DNA of 10,939 nt from NCBI GenBank assembly GCA_044425555.1, contig JAWXVF010000088.1, forward strand, positions 1 to 10,939. Reading direction: 5' to 3'. Below the pieces are notes generated by a model, which worked only from the letters and a program-made list of their open reading frames with translations, made no database searches and was not told where the DNA came from. Made by a program: the position numbers and the translations under genes. This document shows positions 5,338 to 10,939 of this stretch, piece by piece; position 1 is the first letter of the stretch; the number at the start of each line of letters is the position of its first letter. The stretch comes from JAWXVE01 sp044425555 (GTDB lineage Bacteria > Bacillota > Clostridia > Lachnospirales > Lachnospiraceae).

Positions 5338-7573
5338 GTTCTAATTCCTCCTTTGATAATTGTGTGGAAGCAATTTCGTAGTAAGCTTCACAACTATTTA
5401 ATAATTCTTTGTGCGTTCCTGAACCAATAATTTGCCCTTTATCTAGTACGTGGATGACATCGGCATCTAAGATAGTTCCCACTCGTTGGGCAATGATAAT
5501 GACAGTGGCATCAGATACTTGCTGTTTTAGAGCAGTTCGTAAGGTAACATCTGTTTTGTAATCGAGAGCTGAGAAACTATCGTCAAACAAATAAATTTGT
5601 GGTGCAATGGCAAGGGCACGAGCAATGGAAAGTCGTTGTCGCTGTCCACCTGATACGTTACTACCTCCTTGTGACACATGAGATCCGTATCCGTTTTCCT
5701 TTTCTAATATAAAATCAAGAGACTGAGAAATCTGTGCAGCACGTTCTAATTCTTCTTTTGTAAGATCTTGTTTCCCATACTTAATATTGCTGGCAATAGT
5801 GCCACTCATTAAGATGCTTTTCTGTGGAACGTAGCCGATTTTACTATGAAGATCATGTTGGCTTAATTCCTTTACATTAACACCATCTACGAAAACGGTA
5901 CCCTTTGTAGCATCATAGAAACGAGGAATGAGATTCACAAGGGTAGTTTTTCCAGAACCAGTTGCTCCAATAAAGGCTACTGTTTGACCTGGTTTTGCAG
6001 TAAATGAAATATTTTGTAATGCTGGCTCTGATGCTTCTGCATAGGTGAAAGAAACATTTTGGAACTCTACAATTCCTTTCTGTTTCACAATAGACTCTTT
6101 TGGGCAAGCTGGGTCAGTAATGACAGCTTCTGTAGTGAGAATCTCATTAATGCGTTGGGCAGATACAATGGCACGAGGGATAAATACAAACATCATACCA
6201 ATCATAAGGAAGCTCATAATAATCTGCATAGCGTATTGGATAAATGCCATCATATCCCCCACCTGCATAGTAGCCTCAGCAATCTGCCCAGCACCTACCC
6301 AAACAATCAATACACTAGTAAGGTTCATAATTAACATCATAAAAGGCATCATACCGGCCATGGCTTTATTTACAATCAAGTTATTGGTGGCATACGTTTG
6401 ATTAGCTTCGTAAAAACGCTTCTTTTCATAAGAGTCTGTACCAAACGCCTTAATGACCATGAGACCATTTAAGGATTCTCTAGCTACTAGATTAATACGA
6501 TCAATTAAGGCTTGCATGGCTTGGAATTTAGGCATTACATATAACGTTACAGTACATACAAAACCTATAATTAAGATACATACTAACCCAATAACCCATG
6601 CCATAGAGGGCGATTTACTAATGGACATATAGACTCCACCGATTAGCATAATTGGTGCATAGAATAGAAAACGAATTCCCATCATACATAACATTTGAAT
6701 CTGTTGAACATCATTAGTGGAACGAGTAATTAAGGAAGAAGTGGAGAAGCGATCATACTCTTCGTTGGAAAAACTATTAATCTTATTAAAAAGTTGCTCT
6801 CTAAGATTACGAGCAACGCCAGCAGCAATTCTAGAAGTTAATAAACTTACAAGAATAGTAGCCACACCACCAATTAAAGCAATTAGCAACATGAACAATC
6901 CAACTTGTATAATATAGTCTTGTTGCATATCATTACGGTCAATTCCTAGTTCGTCGTAGTATGCACCAGCAAATAAAATTCCTGTTTGTGAAGCGAATAA
7001 AATATCGACCGTTCTTGAATTCTCTATAGTAAGAGTTAGTTGTTCTTTTGGAATACTTTGTATCAGAGGAGCTACTTGGTAAAGTTGCGCCATTTGGATA
7101 GTATCGCTAGAAGGCTCTGTGATGGATTCCTCCGTATTTGTACCATCTAGTGAAAGAGTATTCTCTTGTAATTCTTGTAAGAAAGAAATCATCCCCCAAG
7201 AGGCATAAGAGAACGCATTGTTTAATTCTTCTTGGAGAGAATCCTCCATAGAAGATGTCTTAATCTGATAAAGTTGTTCGCCGCCATAATTAGGATAAAG
7301 TTCCTGTACTAAGCTTCCGTCTATAAGTTCGTAATGGGAAGAGAGGAGGGAAACTTCCTCTTTCGTCATAAAGGTACTTATTAAGTCATAAGATTGTGCA
7401 GAAATCACAGTAGGTGTACTATGTTCGATACCAGATTGTTGTATGCCGATATTTACTATATCAGACATATAATTAGGTAAATTCAAGTCGCTAATGGATT
7501 GGATAAACAGTAATACAATAGCCATTAGGACTCCCGAGAGAAAAGGTTTTAAGTAGTTTATAATATACTTCAT
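5330..7573 (-). CDS. ABC exporter half-transporter, degenerate-site subunit with large external loop, 747 aa
   Basis: This is the partner half-transporter. The ATPase domain has Walker A GATGSGKTT at 536-544, Q-loop Gln584, an intact SGGQ signature at 641-644, and Walker B YLFDD at 661-665. Asp665 replaces the catalytic Glu, and the switch histidine is replaced by Gln696 (IIAQRVGT). These changes mark the non-hydrolysing site of heterodimeric exporters of the BmrCD, LmrCD and TM287/288 kind. The protein is over 100 residues longer than usual. About 190 residues (roughly 31-220) lie between the first span (about 9-29) and the second (about 221-246) and are predicted to be extracytoplasmic. This segment is polar and acidic, with no cysteines. 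The start at 7573 overlaps the MarR stop as ATGA, and AAGGAGG lies 4 nt upstream, within the MarR coding end. MarR control of a multidrug-type exporter is the likely role. Confidence 0.92.
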   Translation of the reverse strand: MKYIINYLKPFLSGVLMAIVLLFIQSISDLNLPNYMSDIVNIGIQQSGIEHSTPTVISAQSYDLISTFMTKEEVSLLSSHYELIDGSLVQELYPNYGGEQLYQIKTSSMEDSLQEELNNAFSYASWGMISFLQELQENTLSLDGTNTEESITEPSSDTIQMAQLYQVAPLIQSIPKEQLTLTIENSRTVDILFASQTGILFAGAYYDELGIDRNDMQQDYIIQVGLFMLLIALIGGVATILVSLLTSRIAAGVARNLREQLFNKINSFSNEEYDRFSTSSLITRSTNDVQQIQMLCMMGIRFLFYAPIMLIGGVYMSISKSPSMAWVIGLVCILIIGFVCTVTLYVMPKFQAMQALIDRINLVARESLNGLMVIKAFGTDSYEKKRFYEANQTYATNNLIVNKAMAGMMPFMMLIMNLTSVLIVWVGAGQIAEATMQVGDMMAFIQYAMQIIMSFLMIGMMFVFIPRAIVSAQRINEILTTEAVITDPACPKESIVKQKGIVEFQNVSFTYAEASEPALQNISFTAKPGQTVAFIGATGSGKTTLVNLIPRFYDATKGTVFVDGVNVKELSQHDLHSKIGYVPQKSILMSGTIASNIKYGKQDLTKEELERAAQISQSLDFILEKENGYGSHVSQGGSNVSGGQRQRLSIARALAIAPQIYLFDDSFSALDYKTDVTLRTALKQQVSDATVIIIAQRVGTILDADVIHVLDKGQIIGSGTHKELLNSCEAYYEIASTQLSKEELEHA

Positions 7574-8019
7574 GGTTCCTCCTTAGAAGGTGATTTGATT
7601 TCAAGGGACATTTTTTCTGTGACTATAGAAAAGTTTTCTAATAATTCAATAAATATAAGAGATTTGTCTGTTCCCATACGTTGAAAAGCTTCTTCCATAA
7701 TCTGTTGATTTCGTTCTTTCGTTTCTTGTAAAATATGCATCCCCTTGATTGTAAGAGAAATATCGTGTTTGCGACGGTCATTTGGATTAACGTTACGCTG
7801 AATGAGTTCTTTCTTCTCAAGATTCGTTAACATCTGTGATACAGCAGACTTATTAATATGCAATTCATGTTGTATGTCTACGGTAGTACCATGTTCGTGA
7901 ATATTGCGAAGTGCGACGGATTCTGTTAAATTAATATTTTTCTCTGATAATAGTAAAAATATACTTTTTTTTAATCGTGCAAAAGATTCGAAGAATCTTT
8001 TTTCTTGCGTGGTAATCAT
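7570..8019 (-). CDS. MarR-family transcriptional regulator, 149 aa
   Basis: This is a winged-helix DNA-binding protein of MarR type and length. The helix-turn-helix spans about residues 47-70, with recognition helix around NKSAVSQMLTNLEKK (56-70). The beta wing at about 77-90 carries the family's Asp-Arg-Arg (81-83). The N- and C-terminal helices (3-27 and 97-140) would form the dimer interface. It is first in an operon with the two ABC subunits, and its TGA overlaps the next ATG by 4 nt, so it very probably represses its own transcription and the exporter until a ligand binds. The start is odd. The only standard start codon is the ATG at 8019, but the perfect AAGGAGGT lies 21 nt upstream (8048-8041). 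In-frame ATC (8034) and ATA (8031) codons lie at normal distance. A dyad upstream (8066-8078) is a good operator candidate. Confidence 0.9.
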   Translation of the reverse strand: MITTQEKRFFESFARLKKSIFLLLSEKNINLTESVALRNIHEHGTTVDIQHELHINKSAVSQMLTNLEKKELIQRNVNPNDRRKHDISLTIKGMHILQETKERNQQIMEEAFQRMGTDKSLIFIELLENFSIVTEKMSLEIKSPSKEEP

Positions 8020-8040
8020 ATGATGTTTTATGATTTTATT

Positions 8041-8048
8041 ACCTCCTT
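8041..8048 (-). promoter_or_regulatory. Strong ribosome binding site at unusual distance from the MarR ATG
   Basis: AAGGAGGT read on the minus strand (8048-8041) is a full-strength Shine-Dalgarno site, but 21 nt separate it from the ATG at 8019. An ATCATA / TATGAT inverted repeat (8034-8029 with 8020-8015, 8-nt loop) could shorten the distance by folding, though it would also include the ATG. The alternative is a rare ATC or ATA start. Confidence 0.6.
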
Positions 8049-8056
8049 GTCATAAT

Positions 8057-8087
8057 AGTGTAATGCTAAACGGTTTAGTGCTGCACT
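8057..8087. promoter_or_regulatory. Candidate MarR operator dyad
   Basis: CTAAAC-G-GTTTAG at 8066-8078 is a perfect 6+6 dyad. Extended to 15+15 around the G at 8072, 11 of 15 positions remain symmetric (8057-8087). A second short dyad, AGTGC-T-GCACT, lies at 8077-8087. The site is between the probable MarR promoter and its ribosome binding site, the usual place for autorepression. The assignment is from symmetry and position only. Confidence 0.5.
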
Positions 8088-8089
8088 AT

Positions 8090-8118
8090 ATTTTTACATA
8101 AATTTATATTGGTGTCAA
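8090..8118 (-). promoter_or_regulatory. Probable promoter of the MarR-ABC operon
   Basis: On the minus strand a perfect -35 TTGACA lies at 8118-8113. The -10 is weak. TAAAAA at 8096-8091 (16-nt spacer) or AAAAAT at 8095-8090 (17 nt, after TGT) are the options at normal spacing. TATAGT at 8090-8085 matches better but would need 22 nt. A weak -10 would suit a repressed, low-level promoter. Confidence 0.45.
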
Positions 8119-8133
8119 GAAGAAATTCTTGAC
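8114..8133. promoter_or_regulatory. Perfect 8-bp dyad joining the two divergent -35 boxes
   Basis: GTCAAGAA (8114-8121) and TTCTTGAC (8126-8133) are a perfect inverted repeat with a 4-nt centre. The left arm overlaps the minus-strand -35 TTGACA of the MarR operon and the right arm the plus-strand -35 TTGACT of aspS. Part of the symmetry is therefore explained by the two -35 hexamers, but the extra AA/TT extends it. It could be a second operator. Confidence 0.5.
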
Positions 8134-8157
8134 TTTTCTCATTACAATAGCTATTCT
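8129..8157 (+). promoter_or_regulatory. Promoter of aspS
   Basis: A sigma-A-like pair, TTGACT (8129-8134), 17 nt, TATTCT (8152-8157), predicts a transcript start near 8164. That leaves a leader of about 45 nt before the aspS start, too short for a T-box. Confidence 0.6.
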
Positions 8158-8208
8158 GTATAAGGAATAGGGAAAAGTGATTAGAAATAGAAAGGTACGG
8201 TTAAGGAA

Positions 8209-9969
8209 ATGATGCAATCGAGAACACATACGTGCAATGATTTACGTATTACAAATAGTGGACAAACAGTGACCATCGCAGGATGGTATGATAATATGAG
8301 AAAGATTAGCAAGAATTTAGGGTTTCTTGTGCTACGTGACTTCTATGGAACTACACAGGTGGTTATAGAGACAGAAGAGATGATGGAGATCATAGATAGC
8401 GTGAACAAAGAAACGACTCTTCAAATAGAAGGTGTGGTACGAGAGCGTTCTAGTAAGAATACGACGTTGGAAACTGGTGAAATAGAAGTAGTGCCTACCT
8501 CTATAGTGATTCTTGGAAAGTGTATTCATAACGCCTTACCATTTGAGATTCGACAATCCAAAGAGGCGGATGAGAATTTTCGTTTAAAATATCGTTACTT
8601 AGATCTTAGAAATCCAGTGGTAAAAGATAAAATGATTCTTAGAAGTCAAATTGTATCAGAATTAAGAAAACGAATGACAGATATGAATTTTCTAGAAATT
8701 ACTACACCGATTCTAACTTGCTCTTCGCCAGAAGGGGCAAGAGATTACTTAGTGCCTGCTAGAAATCATCCGGGTAAGTTCTATGCACTACCACAAGCAC
8801 CACAACAATTTAAGCAGATTCTTATGGCTTCTGGTATTGATCGTTATTTTCAGATAGCACCATGTTTTCGTGATGAGGATGCTAGAGCCGATCGCTCTCC
8901 TGGGGAATTCTATCAACTTGATATGGAAATGGCATTTGCAAGTCAAGAAGATGTATTTGCTGTTATTGAAGAATTATTACCACCTGTATTTGAGAAGTAT
9001 GGTATTTATCAAAAGGCTTCTAAGACGCCTTTTACAAGAATTCCATATCTTGAATCTTTGGAAAAATACGGATCAGATAAGCCAGATCTTCGTATTGATT
9101 TAGTAGTACGTAATGTGACAGAATTATTAGGTTCATGTGATTTCGAACCATTTAAAGGAAATGTAATGAAAGCAGTAGTAACGGATGGTTATACGGCTAC
9201 AAGAAAAGAAATTGATAAATTATGTGCAGATGTAGAAATAGAGACAGCTAATAAAGCGTATTGGTTTAGAGTAGATGAAAAGGGAGAATACGTAGGAGGA
9301 ATTTCTAAATTTTTAGTTGATAAAAAAGAGGCTATTAATCAAGAGCTTGGATTAAAACCAGGAGATTTTGTGGGGGTAGTGGCAGGAACGAAATTGGCAG
9401 CTCAGAAATCTTCAGGTGTACTAAGAAGAATGTTAGGAATGAAATCAGAAGGACACTTTAATAACGACTGTTATGAATTTTGCTGGATTGTGGATTTTCC
9501 CATGTATGAAATGGGAGAAGAGTCGGGTGAGTTAGAATTTTGTCATAATCCATTTTCTATGCCACAAGGGGGAGTGGAATCATTAGAAACCATGAAACCA
9601 CTTGATATTTTGGCTTACCAATATGATTTAGTGTGTAACGGAGTGGAACTTTCTTCTGGGGCAGTGCGTAATCATAATCCAGAAGTAATGGTAAAAGCGT
9701 TTAACCTTGTGGGACTTGGGGAGAAAGATGTAAAAGAAAAGTTTCCTGCCATGTATCATGCATTTACTTATGGCGCGCCACCTCATGCAGGGATTGCACC
9801 TGGGGTAGATCGAATGATTATGTTATTAGCTGGAGAAGAGAGTATTCGAGAGATTATTCCGTTCCCAATGAATAAGCAAGCGCAAGATATTATGATGGGA
9901 GCGCCTGCTACAGTAGAAGAGAGACAATTACAAGATGTGCATATACGAATGGAGTTACCAAAAGAATAG
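8209..9969 (+). CDS. aspS: Aspartyl-tRNA synthetase, 586 aa
   Basis: This cytoplasmic class II synthetase charges tRNA-Asp with aspartate. An N-terminal OB fold for the anticodon spans about residues 1-105. Motif 1 is near 151-183, the aspartate-binding stretch FYALPQAPQQFKQ at 191-203, and motif 2 FRDEDARADR at 220-229. A GAD-type insertion covers about 285-425, and motif 3 GVDR is at 532-535. Length is normal for the bacterial type. After motif 2 the sequence reads SPGEFYQLD rather than the QPEFTQID of E. coli, and motif 3 reads GAPPHAGIAPGVDR. From memory this resembles an alphaproteobacterial-like AspRS branch also seen in some clostridia. Whether it discriminates tRNA-Asp from tRNA-Asn cannot be read reliably. 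Two ATGs are adjacent. The one at 8212 is better placed for AAGGA (8203-8207) than the one at 8209. The gene is divergent from the MarR operon and probably co-transcribed with the next gene. Confidence 0.96.
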   Translation: MMQSRTHTCNDLRITNSGQTVTIAGWYDNMRKISKNLGFLVLRDFYGTTQVVIETEEMMEIIDSVNKETTLQIEGVVRERSSKNTTLETGEIEVVPTSIVILGKCIHNALPFEIRQSKEADENFRLKYRYLDLRNPVVKDKMILRSQIVSELRKRMTDMNFLEITTPILTCSSPEGARDYLVPARNHPGKFYALPQAPQQFKQILMASGIDRYFQIAPCFRDEDARADRSPGEFYQLDMEMAFASQEDVFAVIEELLPPVFEKYGIYQKASKTPFTRIPYLESLEKYGSDKPDLRIDLVVRNVTELLGSCDFEPFKGNVMKAVVTDGYTATRKEIDKLCADVEIETANKAYWFRVDEKGEYVGGISKFLVDKKEAINQELGLKPGDFVGVVAGTKLAAQKSSGVLRRMLGMKSEGHFNNDCYEFCWIVDFPMYEMGEESGELEFCHNPFSMPQGGVESLETMKPLDILAYQYDLVCNGVELSSGAVRNHNPEVMVKAFNLVGLGEKDVKEKFPAMYHAFTYGAPPHAGIAPGVDRMIMLLAGEESIREIIPFPMNKQAQDIMMGAPATVEERQLQDVHIRMELPKE

Positions 9970-10044
9970 AAAGTCGATTGTATAGATTTGGATTGGCGTG
10001 GTCATACTAATGAAGAACAAGAAAATCTAATTAGGAGGACGAAG

Positions 10045-10485
10045 ATGATTCAAGGTGATACCATTAAATTACTTAGAGAGTGTGATGCAGGAATTAAAAT
10101 GGGGGTTACTTCCATTGATGAAGTGCTATTTAAGGTTGACAATCAGAATATGCAAAAAGACCTAAAGAAGGCAATGGATGAACATGAGAGATTAGGAGAG
10201 AAAGCCACCTCTCTTTTGCACCAATACCAAGACGAAGGAAAAGATCCAAGTCCTATGGCGAAATCTATGTCGTGGGTGAAAAGCAATGTAATGATGGCAA
10301 TGGATCAAGGTGGGCATGAGCAAACAGTAGCAGAACTTATCACAGATGGTTGTAATATGGGGATTAAATCTCTTAGTAGTTATTTGAATGAGTATAAAGC
10401 GGCAGATGAGCAGTCGAAAGACATTGCTAAGAAGTTGATTACCATTGAGGAACATTTAGCTGATAATATGCGAGGATATTTATAA
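10045..10485 (+). CDS. Helical, ferritin-like-sized protein of unknown function, 146 aa
   Basis: I choose the ATG at 10045 because AGGAGG lies at 10033-10038 with a 6-nt spacer. An in-frame TTG at 9988 has no ribosome binding site. The product is soluble and almost wholly helical, with four apparent amphipathic helices at about residues 2-33, 36-63, 71-88 and 92-140. Acidic and His residues sit on the helices (Glu46-His47-Glu48, Glu135-Glu136-His137). This looks like a four-helix bundle of ferritin-like or DUF2383-like size, but the assignment is from shape, not from a recognised signature. I recall similar conserved hypothetical proteins in Lachnospiraceae. It lies 75 nt downstream of aspS with no terminator between, and a strong terminator follows, so it is probably the last gene of the aspS transcript. 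Confidence 0.8.
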   Translation: MIQGDTIKLLRECDAGIKMGVTSIDEVLFKVDNQNMQKDLKKAMDEHERLGEKATSLLHQYQDEGKDPSPMAKSMSWVKSNVMMAMDQGGHEQTVAELITDGCNMGIKSLSSYLNEYKAADEQSKDIAKKLITIEEHLADNMRGYL

Positions 10486-10495
10486 TTATTTATAG

Positions 10496-10538
10496 AAAAC
10501 AGCTTATCAACAATAGGGTTGATAAGCTGTTTTTTTTG
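10496..10538 (+). terminator. Strong intrinsic terminator of the aspS transcript
   Basis: A perfect 13-bp stem (10499-10511 ACAGCTTATCAAC with 10518-10530) can extend by three A-T pairs into flanking A and T runs. The loop is 6 nt and a run of T follows (10530-10537). It starts 11 nt after the stop of the 146-aa gene. Confidence 0.95.
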
Positions 10539-10550
10539 CTTGGAATAGAC

Positions 10551-10579
10551 TAGACAGCACATGAAAAGAAAGGTATAAT
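10551..10579 (+). promoter_or_regulatory. Near-consensus sigma-A promoter for the last gene
   Basis: TAGACA (10551-10556), 17-nt spacer, perfect TATAAT (10574-10579). The predicted start is near 10586, leaving a leader of about 43 nt. It directly follows the terminator, so the last gene is a separate transcription unit. Confidence 0.8.
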
Positions 10580-10628
10580 GAAACGGTAGGGATGAATGAA
10601 AGGGTGTAGAATATACGGAGGATAGAGG

Positions 10629-10939
10629 ATGAATTTTCACAGTAGGCGTATAAGGTTGAATAAGGCCAAAGAACAAGCACAATTAGAAACGATACCATTA
10701 GATACGATTATAAAGTATGTAAATTCTGTGCTTGTAGATTTGAAAATGATGGAAATAATAGAACCACAAGTAGACCTTTCTCAAGGGGGAGTGGATATAA
10801 TTGATTATAAGAAGATTCAAGAAGAGAATGAGTTAGAGGATAAGAATGATATTCTTTGGATGAAGTTTACAAAAGATGGGTACTTAGGAGCTGTTACTAC
10901 GGGGGCTAATATTAATTTTCAAGTGCCACCCTCGGAAGT
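10629..10939 (+). CDS. Unrecognised soluble protein, 3' truncated at the window edge
   Basis: The frame is open from the ATG at 10629 to the right edge, giving 103 full codons. GGAGG at 10617-10621 is 7 nt upstream and a near-consensus promoter lies further up, so the gene call is secure although the product is not. The N-terminus is basic (MNFHSRRIRLNKAKEQ). The rest is acidic and mixed alpha/beta in look, with a run rich in Glu, Asp, Lys and Asn around residues 60-75. There is no signal peptide and no membrane segment in the visible part. I recognise no domain. Confidence 0.75.
   Translation, partial: MNFHSRRIRLNKAKEQAQLETIPLDTIIKYVNSVLVDLKMMEIIEPQVDLSQGGVDIIDYKKIQEENELEDKNDILWMKFTKDGYLGAVTTGANINFQVPPSE

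Noticed and set aside
5641..5700. Strong SD-like AAGGAGGT inside the 747-aa ABC gene
   Set aside because: No start codon follows at a useful distance on the coding strand. It encodes conserved Gly codons just before the ABC signature.
8052..8057. TATTAT on the minus strand as the MarR -10 box
   Set aside because: No acceptable -35 hexamer lies 16-18 nt upstream, and it would put the transcript start inside or next to the ribosome binding site.
8158..8208. T-box riboswitch before aspS, common for synthetase genes in Firmicutes
   Set aside because: The predicted leader is only about 45 nt, with no stem I, specifier loop or terminator/antiterminator.
9988..10044. TTG at 9988 as start of the 146-aa protein
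   Set aside because: It has no Shine-Dalgarno site, whereas the ATG at 10045 has a perfect AGGAGG at 6 nt. The extra 19 codons look like leader sequence.

Overview
The window looks like a chromosomal segment of a low-GC Gram-positive anaerobe, most likely a clostridium of the Lachnospiraceae type. This is inferred from the AT-rich composition, strong AGGAGG-type ribosome binding sites, sigma-A-like promoters, and the gene families present. The species cannot be fixed from the sequence. I see no rRNA, tRNA, CRISPR array, insertion sequence or prophage module.

Layout, left to right. (1) 1-1057, plus strand: the 3' part of a multi-pass membrane protein whose N-terminal side carries an 18-bp / PVEQAQ tandem repeat, then a 52-residue single-span membrane peptide, then a clean intrinsic terminator. 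(2) 1152-2357, minus strand: an Rpn-type PD-(D/E)XK nuclease of 401 aa ending in a heptad-repeat coiled coil encoded by 21-bp tandem repeats. Inside it is a strong AGGAGG-8 nt-ATG start that would give the coiled-coil tail alone (131 aa). (3) 2674-3207, plus strand: an HdeD/DUF308-like six-span membrane protein, isolated between an AT-rich intergenic stretch and a long hairpin at 3323-3367. (4) 8019 down to 3451, minus strand: a tightly overlapping three-gene operon of a MarR-family regulator and the two halves of a heterodimeric ABC exporter with one degenerate ATP site. (5) 8209-10485, plus strand, divergent from the operon: aspartyl-tRNA synthetase and a 146-aa helical protein, closed by a strong terminator at 10496-10538. 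(6) 10629 to the right edge: the start of an unrecognised gene behind a near-consensus promoter.

How the parts work together. The MarR protein most likely controls its own operon, and so the exporter, from the dyads in the 8020-8208 divergent region. One dyad (8114-8133) has its two arms formed by the -35 hexamers of the opposing MarR and aspS promoters, so a regulator bound there could affect both directions. AspRS charges tRNA-Asp. The helical protein behind it is probably co-transcribed, but its role is unknown.

The most interesting signal is the internal translation start in the Rpn gene. It matches the arrangement described for Rpn toxin/antiphage proteins whose C-terminal segment is also made separately as an inhibitor. 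Everything else is fairly ordinary accessory or housekeeping sequence.
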